From positions 2,046,001 to 2,110,000 of the forward strand of contig CP021238.1 of NCBI GenBank assembly GCA_002291465.1: a DNA stretch of 64,000 nucleotides. Direction: 5' to 3'. Shown here piece by piece: positions 41,241 through 49,598 of this stretch. The position numbers and the translations under genes were made by a program. This DNA comes from Mycobacterium lepraemurium. Lineage in GTDB: Bacteria > Actinomycetota > Actinomycetes > Mycobacteriales > Mycobacteriaceae. The first letter of the stretch is position 1, and every line of letters begins with the position of its first letter. Below the pieces are notes generated by a model. That model was not told where the DNA came from. It made no database searches and worked only from the letters and a program-made list of their open reading frames with translations.

Positions 41241-42452
41241 TCACCAGGTAACCGGGAGTTCTTTCATGCCATAGATGTTGGCGTCCTTGAACTTCAGCTG
41301 CTCCGGGGGCACCGCCAGTCTGAGCCCGGGCAGGCGGCGCGCCAGCGTGCCGAACGCGACCTGCATCTCGACCCGGGCCAGGTTCGCGCCGATGCATTGG
41401 TGCACGCCGTACCCGAAGCCCAAGTGCCGGCGGGGTTTCGGTCGGCGTCGAAGGATTCGGGATTGTCCACGAATTCGGTGTCCCAGTTCCCGGCGGGCGG
41501 GTTCATCACCACGAACTCCCCCGCCCGGATCAGCTGACCGGCGATCGTCAGGTCTTCGGTCACGACCCGGTCCACCTGGCTGTGCACGATGGACAGGTAG
41601 CGCATCAGCTCTTCGACGATGTTGGCGACGACGGCGGCGTCGTCCGTTTGTCCGATCCTGGCGTAGATCTCCGGATTCCCCAGCAGCGCAACGGTTCCCA
41701 ACGAGATCATGTTGGCGGTGGTTTCGTGGCCGGCCTGCATCATGATCACGCTGTTCATGGCGGTGGTGGCGTGATCGAGTTGGCCCGTCGCCACGTATTC
41801 GGTGATCAGCCGGCTGATCAAGTCGTCGCCGGGTTCGCGTGCCTTGCGCTGCACCAACTCCTCGATGTAGGCGTACATGGCCCCGAAGGCCTTGCCCTTT
41901 TCCTCGTCGGTCGAGCCCCTTGGTGGTGTTGAACTGGAAGAGTTCCAGGTCTTCCGGCGGCACGCCCAGCAGCAGCGCGATCACCAAAGACGGCACCGGC
42001 AGGGCGAATTCCCGCACCAGTTCGGCCGGCGCACCGCCCTCGACCATCCTGTCGAGGTAGTGGTCGACGGTGTCCTGGATTTGCGGTCGCATCGATTCGC
42101 ACCGCCGGAAGGTGAAGTTGCCGGTCAGCATGCGGCGCAACCGATGATGCTCGGGATCGTCGGTCCGGGCGAACATCACCGGGACCTTGTTGTCGGCATC
42201 GGTGGGCATGATCGAATCCGGAATGGTCTTGGCGGACAAGCGCGGATCGACCAGCGCGGCGCGAATGTCATGGTAGCGACTCACCACCCAGACCGGGTTA
42301 CCTTGGAACAGCGCACGACGCAGCCCGGGTTATTGCCGCCAGTCCACGAACTCGGGTGGCGGGGCGAGCGGGCAGTGCGCCGCCCGCGGCATCGGCAACA
42401 CCGGCAGCTCCGCGTCGGAACGAGATTCGGAGGTCTCGAAAGATATTGACAT
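41241..42452 (-). pseudogene. cytochrome P450, stop and two frameshifts
   Basis: From ATG 42452 the product starts MSISFETSESRSDAELPVLP and reads to VDWRQ, where a TAA at about 42330 interrupts. The same frame continues VSRYHDIRAALVDPRLSAK. A shift near 41925 leads to the I-helix (MMQAGHETTANMISLG) and the ExxR-containing VEELMRYLSIVHSQVDR. Another shift near 41438 leads to the haem-binding loop FGYGVHQCIGANLARVE and the end KELPVTW. All hallmark motifs of a soluble bacterial class I P450 survive but in three pieces. It is divergent from a TetR gene that presumably controls it. Confidence 0.88.
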
Positions 42453-42510
42453 GACCCATGTTTCCAGTTATGTGGCATACGTCTGCCAGTTAAAGAGAGT
42501 AAAGTTCCGC

Positions 42511-42527
42511 CAGTTGGCAGTCAACTG
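42511..42527. promoter_or_regulatory. palindrome between P450 and TetR genes, probable TetR operator
   Basis: CAGTTG-N5-CAACTG lies in the 93-bp divergent promoter region, with related TGCCAGTTA and CGCCAGTTG half-sites beside it. TetR repressors usually bind such a site and control both divergent genes. Confidence 0.55.
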
Positions 42528-42545
42528 TCGGTTACGCTGGGTCTC

Positions 42546-43175
42546 ATGACCGCGGTTGAGGACCGGCCGTTACGTTCGGACGCGGCACGCAACGTCGAGC
42601 GCATCCTGCGCGCGGCCCGCGAGGTGTACGCGGAGTTGGGCCCCGACGCGCCGGTGGAGGCGGTCGCGCGCCGCGCCGGCGTCGGCGAGCGAACGCTTTA
42701 CCGCAGATTTCCGGCCAAGGCGGACCTGGTGCGGGCCGCCCTGGACCAGAGCATCGCCGAGGATCTCACGCCGGTGATCGACAGCGCCCGCCACGCGAAG
42801 GATCCGCTGCGCGGGCTGACCCGCCTGGTGGAGGCCGCGATATCGCTGGGCGCCCGCGAGCAGAACCTGCTAGCCACCGTGCATCGGGCCGGGTCCCTCA
42901 CCTCCGACATCTCGGTTTCGCTCAACGAGGCGCTCGGTGAGCTCGTCCGCGAGGGACAGCGGGCCGGCAGGATCCGCGCCGACCTGGTCGCCGACGATCT
43001 GCCCCGGTTGGTGGCGATGCTCTACAGCGTGTTGTCCACCATGGATGCGGGCAGCGAGGGTTGGCGACGCTATGTCGCACTGGTCGTCGACGCGATATCG
43101 GTCGATGAGCGCCGACCGTTGCCGCCGCCCGCCGCCCTGCGTTATGCGTCCCAGCCGAACAGCTGGCCCCTGTGA
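42546..43175 (+). CDS. TetR family transcriptional regulator (P450-linked)
   Basis: The intact 209-residue protein has an N-terminal helix-turn-helix, AVARRAGVGERTLYRRFPAK, and an all-helical ligand-binding C-terminal domain ending in a Pro-rich tail. It is transcribed away from the P450 pseudogene, and a palindrome in the shared intergenic region is a likely operator. The ligand is probably a P450 substrate, by analogy only. Confidence 0.9.
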   Translation: MTAVEDRPLRSDAARNVERILRAAREVYAELGPDAPVEAVARRAGVGERTLYRRFPAKADLVRAALDQSIAEDLTPVIDSARHAKDPLRGLTRLVEAAISLGAREQNLLATVHRAGSLTSDISVSLNEALGELVREGQRAGRIRADLVADDLPRLVAMLYSVLSTMDAGSEGWRRYVALVVDAISVDERRPLPPPAALRYASQPNSWPL

Positions 43176-43182
43176 GGTCCGA

Positions 43183-43790
43183 TCAGCCGGCCGGCAAGCC
43201 CGCTTTGACCGCGGCGTCTTGTTTGCGGGCGAGGTCGAGCAGGATGTCAGCGGGCGAGGGATTGCCTATCACACAATCGGATTCGAGGTCGACCATCGCC
43301 CTGCCCTCGACGAAGACCGCCTCGGAGATCTCCATCGGGTTGGCCGGATCACTGCCCTGGCCGGTCACCATGAACCCGTTGGAGCCGATGCCGATGGGCT
43401 GCTGTGGCCCGTTGACCTTTTGCCGACGACGTCGCGCATGTTCACCGCCGTCTGAGCGGCGGTGGCCGGGTCGGGGAACACCGCGATCGTGTCCATGATG
43501 GTGCGCTTGCCGTCGGGGTTCTTGAAAACCTGTCCCACGCCGGTGATGCCGCTGGGATTCTGGCTGGGCGGGCCGTCGGCGGTGGCGTTGGGGCCCACGT
43601 CGCCGGGCTCGATCAACAGGTTGCTGTAGTCCGCCGGCGCCCCCGCGGAGGGCGATGCGGCGCTGGGGGTGGAGGCCGCCGGGCTCGATGACGGCGCCGG
43701 GTTCTTGTCCCCGCCGCAGCCCACCACCGTCGCGCCGACCAGCACCGCGGTGGCCGTCAGGCCGAGCGCGGATGTCCGCACCTTGGTCAT
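43183..43790 (-). pseudogene. mycobacterial lipoprotein, one frameshift in a poly-A run
   Basis: ATG 43790 opens MTKVRTSALGLTATAVLVGA with lipobox VVGCGG, a Ser/Pro/Ala linker and a globular domain (DYSNLLIEPGDVGPNATADG). At a run of four A residues near 43420-43424 (minus strand), one base appears lost. The continuation PIGIGSNGFMVTGQGSDPAN and ALVDLESDCVIG-type sequence lies in another frame, ending KAGLPAG with TGA at 43183. It converges on the TetR gene. The function of the family is unknown. Confidence 0.78.
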
Positions 43791-43898
43791 GAACCCTCCT
43801 TACGAAGTCGGCTGTCCGGCCGCCGAACGAATCGTTCACCTGAGGACACAGCCTATGGGGTCGACGCGATTCGTGAAGCGATCTCGCCCAACGGTGGG

Positions 43899-45248
43899 CT
43901 AGCGGTCCTGCCACAGCACGCCGCGCATGGTCACCGCGAGCGGAATGTCCTCGACACCGATGAGCCCCTGGGGCGCCTGGCACACCCAGTCGATCGCGTT
44001 GACCACCCGGGCGGCCGTCGAAATGCACCCGGCGTCAGTGGAATCGAACAGCGGATGGGAGACATGGGTGTTGATCTCGACCCGCGGCTCGCCCGTCACG
44101 ACCACGCGGTGCACCCCGGTGTGACCGTCGGTCGGATATTCCCAGTCGGGCGCCGCGGCCCGAGTGAGCCGGGTGACGTGCTCGAGGGTGATGACGGGCT
44201 CGCCGTCGCGGACGCCCTCGGCGGCGAACCGGACCGCGGCCATCCGTCCGGGCTGCACCGTCATCATGGTGCAGTCGATGCGCTCCGGGGTGAACCAGCG
44301 CTCGATGCGCTGGCGCACGTCGCCGAGCTCGACGCCCAGATGGTCCGCGAGGCTGCGGACCTGACCGCCCCACATCGCCACGATCACCCCGGGCAGAAAC
44401 ATCATCGGCGAGTCGTCGTCCGGGATGGTCCCGAAACCCATTGCGGCACCAGTGAACTCGGCGTCGTCGTAGTTCGGCAGCGGCGAATTGTTCGAGTCGA
44501 GGCCACCGTCGACGTGAAAAATCGCATTGGTGGCATAGCAGTCCCGGGTGCACAGATACACCGTGAGCCGGCCGAGGTCCTCGACGTCGCCCAGCCGGTG
44601 CAGGAGCGTGGCCTCCAGCATCTTCTCCAGCGATCCGGGCATTAAGTCCAGGCTGCCCCGCAGACCGTCGGTGGCGAAAGAGCTCAGCGCAATGGCGTTG
44701 ACCCGGATCTTGGGCGCGAGTTCCTGCGCCATGGCGCGGGTGAGCGCCTCGAGGCCGCCCTTCGCGACGCAGTAGGCGGTCAATGCCCGGATCCCGAACC
44801 GGGCCGAGCCCGACGAGATGTTGACGATCGAGCCGTGCCCGGCGGCGAGCATGTGCGCGGCCACGAGCTGGCTCATAATGAACGCCGAGGTCAAGCACCA
44901 GTCGAAGGTGTGCCGGAAGTCTTCGTCGGTGATGTCCAGAAACCGTGCATAGCTGGAGCCGCCGACGTTGTTGACCAGGATGTCGATGCGGCCGAGACGC
45001 TCCATGGCGGTGTTGACCACGCGCTCTCCGTCCGGACGGCTCATCGCATCGGCCACCAGCGCCAGGCCCTTGCCGCCCGCCGCCTCGATGCCCTCGATCG
45101 TGCCGACGATATCGGCCTCGGTGCGCGCGGTCCCGACGACAGTGGCGCCGGCCTCCGCCAAGACCCGGGCGATGCCCGCCCCCACTCCCTTCCCGGCGCC
45201 CGTGACTATCGCGACTTGTCCGTCCAGCCGGAATTGCTCCAACGCCAT
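43899..45248 (-). CDS. SDR oxidoreductase fused in frame to the C-terminal half of a DapB-like dehydrogenase
   Basis: Residues 1 to about 257 are a classical short-chain dehydrogenase: cofactor motif VTGAGKGVGAGIA, NNVGGSS, the catalytic Ser in NISSGSARFG and YCVAK. It ends with IFHVDGGLDSNNSPLP. From about residue 258 the product is unlike any SDR and matches the C-terminal domain of DapB-like NAD(P)H-dependent amine dehydrogenases (YDDAEFTGAAMGFG, RIERWFTPERIDCTMMTVQP, ARVVNAIDWVCQAPQGL), whose NAD-binding half is missing. The junction is near 44465-44480. The open frame of 449 codons looks like a deletion-made chimera rather than a natural fusion. The SDR half could still be active. It is divergent from the second TetR gene. 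Confidence 0.85.
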   Translation of the reverse strand: MALEQFRLDGQVAIVTGAGKGVGAGIARVLAEAGATVVGTARTEADIVGTIEGIEAAGGKGLALVADAMSRPDGERVVNTAMERLGRIDILVNNVGGSSYARFLDITDEDFRHTFDWCLTSAFIMSQLVAAHMLAAGHGSIVNISSGSARFGIRALTAYCVAKGGLEALTRAMAQELAPKIRVNAIALSSFATDGLRGSLDLMPGSLEKMLEATLLHRLGDVEDLGRLTVYLCTRDCYATNAIFHVDGGLDSNNSPLPNYDDAEFTGAAMGFGTIPDDDSPMMFLPGVIVAMWGGQVRSLADHLGVELGDVRQRIERWFTPERIDCTMMTVQPGRMAAVRFAAEGVRDGEPVITLEHVTRLTRAAAPDWEYPTDGHTGVHRVVVTGEPRVEINTHVSHPLFDSTDAGCISTAARVVNAIDWVCQAPQGLIGVEDIPLAVTMRGVLWQDR

Positions 45249-45303
45249 GCTGGACTCCCCCGGTCGCGGGTGATGTCTGCGCCGTTCAATGTAAGTATCG
45301 TGC

Positions 45304-45315
45304 TGACGATAGTCA
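45304..45315. promoter_or_regulatory. TGAC-N4-GTCA palindrome in the divergent SDR/TetR promoter
   Basis: TGACGATAGTCA lies 56 bp upstream of the SDR-fusion start and 146 bp upstream of the TetR start. An adjacent ATAGT-N5-ACTAT dyad overlaps it. The same TGAC-N4-GTCA core recurs at 46168, before the membrane-protein cluster. Confidence 0.5.
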
Positions 45316-45460
45316 ATTACTATGCTCAGTCGATGTCCTTGTTCGATCGATGCTGAGAAGGATACTCAAGGCATGCAAGCGCTTTTGGTGATGACGCGGC
45401 ATAATGGGTCGTTGAGCATGTCGTCTTTGGCATGAGTCGGGTCAACTGTAAGGAAGAGCA

Positions 45461-46060
45461 ATGGCTGTGGCGGACCGGTTGTCGGCGCGTGAAGTCAAGC
45501 GCCTGCAGACGCGCGAGCGTTTGATGGGCGCCGCGATCGCCGAGTTCGCCCGCGCCGGAATGGCCGAGGCCGACGTGGGCGCGATCGCCGCCGCCGCGGG
45601 AGTTGCCCACGGCACCTTCTTCTTTCACTTCCCGACCAAGGAGCATGTACTGCTGGAGTTGGAGCGCCGGGAAGAGGAGCGGACAGCCAAGCAGTTCGCG
45701 CAATTCCTCAAGTCCGAGCACGATCTGGCGTCGGCGTTGAACGAGGCGGTCCGCTTGGTGGTCGGGCTGGAGCGCAGATTGGGCGACATGCTCTTCAATG
45801 ACTTTCTCGCGCTGCACTTCTCCCAGACCCGCCCGCAGACCGAGGACGGCCGCGACCACCCGTTGATCGTCTTGGTGGCCAAGGAGATCGAAGGTGCCCA
45901 GCAACGCGGCGAGACGGACCCGCACGTCAATCCCATGAACAGCGCGGTGTTCTTCCTGCTGGGCCTGTACGCCTTGTTGATCACCACCAACCACTGGCCC
46001 ACCGGACACGCCCTGCTGGAGGACTACGTCGCAAGGACTTTACGCAGTCTGAAACCCTGA
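45461..46060 (+). CDS. TetR family regulator upstream of the NorQ/NorD-like cluster
   Basis: The intact 199-residue protein begins with a TetR helix-turn-helix (AIAAAAGVAHGTFFFHFPTK), preceded by an AAGGAAG ribosome-binding site. The C-terminal domain is helical and ends LLEDYVARTLRSLKP. It is transcribed in the same direction as, and 175 bp before, the membrane-protein cluster, and away from the SDR fusion. It is the natural candidate to bind the palindromes at 45304 and 46168. Confidence 0.9.
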   Translation: MAVADRLSAREVKRLQTRERLMGAAIAEFARAGMAEADVGAIAAAAGVAHGTFFFHFPTKEHVLLELERREEERTAKQFAQFLKSEHDLASALNEAVRLVVGLERRLGDMLFNDFLALHFSQTRPQTEDGRDHPLIVLVAKEIEGAQQRGETDPHVNPMNSAVFFLLGLYALLITTNHWPTGHALLEDYVARTLRSLKP

Positions 46061-46167
46061 CGCCGCAACGCCTTACGGGTGCTGGCCGTCGGCTGCGCGG
46101 AACAGCATCGATTCAGTAATCCTTTGCATTGTGCTGCACCGACGTGTTCGGACGCGATGTCTTTCAC

Positions 46168-46179
46168 TGACTACAGTCA
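46168..46179. promoter_or_regulatory. TGAC-N4-GTCA palindrome in the promoter of the membrane-protein cluster
   Basis: TGACTACAGTCA, extended to CTGACT-AC-AGTCAG (46167-46180), lies 56 bp before the first cluster gene, in an AT-richer stretch. The core is shared with the site at 45304, pointing to one regulator. Confidence 0.5.
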
Positions 46180-46235
46180 GCATGATATAGTGCAGGCGCC
46201 GATCCAATCAGTGTCGATGGCGGGGAGGGTTCGCG

Positions 46236-46944
46236 ATGCTGCCCAGGCTCGAATCGAGTGACACCGCGCAGGCCAGCCTGAGCATCGACGAGCACCTGCA
46301 CCGGTCACAACTCACGCAGCGGCGGGCGGACAAGTGGCTCATTTCCGGCAGTCTGCTGATCGGCACCGCGGCGCTGGGCGTCTTCGGATTGCCGCTGTTT
46401 CTCTGGGGAGTCCGGTTGCTGCGCCGGGCGCAACGCGAAGGCCTGTCCGTCCGGCCGATGCTGGTCACCCTGCTGGGCTATTTCGTGATCATCGACGCCG
46501 CCATCAACACCGTCGGGTGGGCGCTCGACCTGGTGGCCAACCACACCCTGCTGGCCCGGGTGCTGCTCAACGGGTGGGGCAACATGTTCGACACCGGCTA
46601 CGTCTGGCATTACAACGAGCTGTGGGTCGGCGGCGCGGCCGGTCCCGGCGAGAAGGCCTTGGAGGTCGAGCTCATCCTGACCGTCTTCACCATGCGGATC
46701 GCCGCTGCCATCGGGTTCCTGCAGATGAAGCGGTGGGGCCCATCAGTGGATGGTCGTCACCTGCTGGATGGGCGTGGTGATCTGGTCGGCCTACGTGCTC
46801 AACATGACCATGTTCGCCGACGTGCGTTTTGCCGGAGTCGTGTTGCCGGTCGTCGGCTGGTGGCTCTACGACATCTTCTACATCACCCCGTTTTTGGCCA
46901 TCCCCTACCTGCACACCGTCAACCGCGAACTCTTCTCCGACTGA
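46236..46944 (+). pseudogene. polytopic membrane protein, copy 1 (frameshifted)
   Basis: ATG 46236 follows a GGAGGG ribosome-binding site and encodes about 235 residues with about five hydrophobic helices. Motifs conserved with copy 2 include DLVANHTL, WGNMFDxGYxWHYNELW, GFLQMKRWG, VLNMTMFADVR and PYLHTVNRE. These are rich in His, Asp and Glu placed at helix ends. At 46739-46741 one extra C in a CCC run (compare copy 2) breaks the frame. The remaining 64 residues continue in another frame to TGA at 46942. I recognise no family with confidence. Its company (NorQ/NorD-like chaperones) suggests a membrane subunit of a metal-dependent enzyme. Confidence 0.75.
46744..46826 (+). repeat. 83-bp perfect direct repeat, first copy
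   Basis: The 83 bp are identical to 50083-50165 in copy 2 of the membrane protein gene, and a neighbouring 31-bp stretch (46710-46740 versus 50050-50080) is also identical. The rest of the two genes has diverged. This suggests recent gene conversion or strong constraint over this helix. Confidence 0.9.
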
Positions 46945-46990
46945 ACCACGCGGACGCTGAAAACCACTACGCCACCGAGGAAGTCACATC

Positions 46991-47095
46991 ATGGGCTATC
47001 TATGGGAGATCCTCCGCTACGTCACCGCGTGGGGCGGCACCGGGCTGATCATCTGGTTCTGGTACTGGCTGTTCTCCAACATCGGTACGTTCTGA
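46991..47095 (+). CDS. 34-residue single-helix membrane peptide
   Basis: ATG 46991 follows a GAGGAAG ribosome-binding site by a good distance. The peptide MGYLWEILRYVTAWGGTGLI, then IWFWYWLFSNIGTF, is essentially one aromatic-rich transmembrane helix. Its TGA directly abuts the ATG of the VWA gene, so it is an operon member and not a chance frame. It is too short for most gene callers. Small helices of this kind often stabilise membrane enzyme complexes. Confidence 0.7.
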   Translation: MGYLWEILRYVTAWGGTGLIIWFWYWLFSNIGTF

Positions 47096-48634
47096 ATGAC
47101 CGAGCGTTCCGACTACTCCGACGGCCGCGCGATGGCGCTGGAACGCAGTTGCGCCGTGACGTCGGTCGCGCTGAGCGGGCAGCGCCGCGAAGGCGTGCGG
47201 CTCGTCACCGGCGAGCGGCGGGGCTTCGGATTGAATGCGGCACTCACGTTCGTCCACGTCCCCTACCCCGCACCCTCCGACTGGACACGCAGAACCCTGA
47301 CCTGCGGTGTGGCCCTGCAATGCTCACCATCCAGGGAACGCGTCACCGAATTCCGGCTGAACGAGCTGTCCGCGCGGGAACTGCGCGCGCTCACGCTCGT
47401 CGAAGGCGCCGTCGCGCTCGGCTGGATCGCGTCGCGGTGGCCCGGCCTGCTTCCCGAGGTCCAACGGCTGCTCCCCAACGTCCACCCCCAAGCCGCGGAC
47501 ATGGACGGTGCCCAGATGCTCGACAGGGCAATCGGATTTGCGGCGACCGGCCGGGAATTAACGGTGCCTCCGCTGCTGGGCGCTTTGCCGCTGGCCTACA
47601 CGACGCCGCAGGGATTGACCGACAGACTACGACGCAGCTTCGGGAGGATGCCGTGGACCACCATACAGAAGCGTCGTCCGCGGCCGTACTCGGTTCCGGT
47701 CGGCGGCGACGGGGGTGTGCGCAACCCGAATCTGCCGCCGCCGAGCCGGCCGCAGGACAACGATCTCGACGTCACACCCCAGCACCGGCCGGGCATCCCC
47801 TATCCCGAGTGGAACATGTGGACACAGCGATTCATGCACGACCACGTCGCTGTCGTCGAGCACGCCGACGGCCGGCGCCTCCGCCGTCAGGTGCCAGTGG
47901 CCGTCGATGTCCGCAAGTGGTTCGAAGAACACACCCACCGTGCAATGACCAGCCGCCTCGAAGATGGCTCGGACCTCGATGTCGACCAGTACGTCAGCCA
48001 CTACATCGACCTGACGACGGGCGAGGCCAAGGAGCCGAGGGTGTTTCGCGACCTGTTGCCCAGCAGCCGCGACGTCACCACCGCACTACTGCTCGACGGC
48101 AGCTCGTCACTGGGGGTGCACGGGGGACGCGTGTTTCAGCTCGAATTGGCCTGTGCCGACGCGCTTTCGCGTGCCATGACGCTGGCGCGCGAACGCCATG
48201 GCGTTTTCGTGTTCACTGGCAACACCCGGCACCGGGTCGAAGTCCGGTGCCTGAAGGACTTCGCCAACCGCTGGTTCGTGCCGCCGAGCACACTCGGCCT
48301 GTCCACCTGCGGCTACACCAGACTCGGTGCGCCACTTAGCCATTTGACCAGCCGGCTGCTCGCCCAACCCGCCGAGCGGCGCCTGCTGATCGTCATCGGT
48401 GACGGGCTGATCTCCGATGAAGGCTACGAGGGCCGTTACGCCTGGGCCGATACCGCGCACGCTGTCGAGGAGGCCAACGACGCCGGCGTGTCGATGTATT
48501 ACGTGGGCGTCGGGCCGACCCGGGTGGACCCCCTTCCGGAGGTATTCGGGCCGCGCCGGTCGCAACGGATCCGGCGTATCGAGGAATTACCCCGCGTATT
48601 GGCCCACGTCCATCGCGAACTGGTCGCAGCGTGA
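47096..48634 (+). CDS. NorD/CbbO-like VWA-domain protein
   Basis: The intact 512-residue soluble protein has a C-terminal von Willebrand A domain with a complete metal-ion-dependent adhesion site: LLLDGSSSLG (DxSxS), the Thr in CGYTRLGAPL and the Asp in IVIGDGLISDEG. It ends in the usual YYVGVGP and leucine-rich segment. The N-terminal 330 residues are unlike other families I know. The architecture and the MoxR-type partner encoded next match NorD and CbbO, which with NorQ/CbbQ remodel or load the metal centre of nitric oxide reductase or Rubisco. The target here is presumably the flanking membrane proteins. It begins one codon after the 34-residue peptide. Confidence 0.82.
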   Translation: MTERSDYSDGRAMALERSCAVTSVALSGQRREGVRLVTGERRGFGLNAALTFVHVPYPAPSDWTRRTLTCGVALQCSPSRERVTEFRLNELSARELRALTLVEGAVALGWIASRWPGLLPEVQRLLPNVHPQAADMDGAQMLDRAIGFAATGRELTVPPLLGALPLAYTTPQGLTDRLRRSFGRMPWTTIQKRRPRPYSVPVGGDGGVRNPNLPPPSRPQDNDLDVTPQHRPGIPYPEWNMWTQRFMHDHVAVVEHADGRRLRRQVPVAVDVRKWFEEHTHRAMTSRLEDGSDLDVDQYVSHYIDLTTGEAKEPRVFRDLLPSSRDVTTALLLDGSSSLGVHGGRVFQLELACADALSRAMTLARERHGVFVFTGNTRHRVEVRCLKDFANRWFVPPSTLGLSTCGYTRLGAPLSHLTSRLLAQPAERRLLIVIGDGLISDEGYEGRYAWADTAHAVEEANDAGVSMYYVGVGPTRVDPLPEVFGPRRSQRIRRIEELPRVLAHVHRELVAA

Positions 48635-48656
48635 ATGCCGGCCGATTGAGGAAGAG

Positions 48657-49451
48657 ATGACCACCGACACATATTTCGCCAACGGCAACGAAGTTCAGCT
48701 GTTCGAACAGGCCTTTGCGCGGCGCCTGCCGGTGATGCTGACCGGCCCGACCGGGTGCGGCAAAACCCGGTTCGTCGAACACATGGGCTCGCTGCTGCAG
48801 CGCCCCGTGGTCACCATCAGTTGCCACGACGACCTCACCAGCTCCGACCTCGTCGGGCGCTTCATGGTGACCGGCGGCGACGTGGTCTGGACCGACGGCC
48901 CACTGACCCGGGCCGTCAAAGCCGGGGCGATCTGCTACCTCGACGAGGTCGTCGAGGCCCGCCATGACTCCTTGGCGATCCTGCATTCGCTCACCGATCA
49001 CCGACGGTCGTTGTACCTGGACCGCGCCGGCGAGGTGGTGCAGGGACCTGAGGAGTTCATGCTGGTGTGTTCGTACAACCCCGCCTATCGCAGCTCACTC
49101 AAGGAGCTCAAACCCTCGTTCCGCCAACGGTTCGTCACGCTGGCGATGCATTATCTGCCGCCCGACCGCGAGGCCGACGTGGTCGTCGCCGAATCCGGAA
49201 TCCCGTTGGCCACCGCCCAGCGGCTGGTCAGGTGCGCGGTCGCGATCCGCACCGCCGACGACGCCTTCCACTTCGAACCGCCGTCGACCAGGGTGCTGGT
49301 TACCGCCGCCCAGCTCATCACCGCCGGCGCAACCGAATTGGACGCCGCCGACGCGTGCATACTCGCGCCGCTGAGCACCGACGGCGCGGTCACCGATGGA
49401 CTGCGTGAAGCCGCGGCAGCCAGCCTGGCCACCTCGAACAGTTCGCCCTAG
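48657..49451 (+). CDS. NorQ/CbbQ-type MoxR AAA+ ATPase
   Basis: The intact 264-residue protein has Walker A TGPTGCGKTR, Walker B AICYLDEVVEA, sensor 1 VCSYNP and the arginine-finger region LKPSFRQRFV. It also has the SSDLVGRFMVTGGDVVWTDG pore-loop region characteristic of the NirQ/NorQ/CbbQ branch of MoxR ATPases. These hexamers work with a VWA partner as activation chaperones for metalloenzymes. I chose ATG 48657, with GAGGAAGAG just upstream. It lies 22 bp after the VWA gene, as in nor and cbb operons. Confidence 0.9.
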   Translation: MTTDTYFANGNEVQLFEQAFARRLPVMLTGPTGCGKTRFVEHMGSLLQRPVVTISCHDDLTSSDLVGRFMVTGGDVVWTDGPLTRAVKAGAICYLDEVVEARHDSLAILHSLTDHRRSLYLDRAGEVVQGPEEFMLVCSYNPAYRSSLKELKPSFRQRFVTLAMHYLPPDREADVVVAESGIPLATAQRLVRCAVAIRTADDAFHFEPPSTRVLVTAAQLITAGATELDAADACILAPLSTDGAVTDGLREAAAASLATSNSSP

Positions 49452-49469
49452 GCGAAGGGAGTAACCGGC

Positions 49470-49598
49470 ATGGACCGACAGGAACAGAAGCGCAAGAGGG
49501 CGCTCATCGTCTTCCAGATCTTCATCTACGGCTATCTGCTGGCGATGTTCGGCGTCCAGCTCTACATGTCGTTCGCCCGCGGGTGGTGGGATCTGTGA
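49470..49598 (+). CDS. 42-residue single-helix membrane peptide
   Basis: ATG 49470, preceded by GAAGGGAG, encodes a basic N-terminus (MDRQEQKRKRA) followed by one helix (LIVFQIFIYGYLLAMFGVQL) and the ending ARGWWDL. The orientation is probably N-in by the positive-inside rule. Its TGA overlaps the GTG start of membrane protein copy 2 (GTGA), giving translational coupling. Like the 34-residue peptide it is probably a small subunit of the membrane complex. Confidence 0.7.
   Translation: MDRQEQKRKRALIVFQIFIYGYLLAMFGVQLYMSFARGWWDL

Noticed and set aside
47096..49451. Nitric oxide reductase operon
   Set aside because: NorQ/NorD-like genes are present but no NorB (twelve-helix haem protein) or NorC (CxxCH) is encoded in the window.
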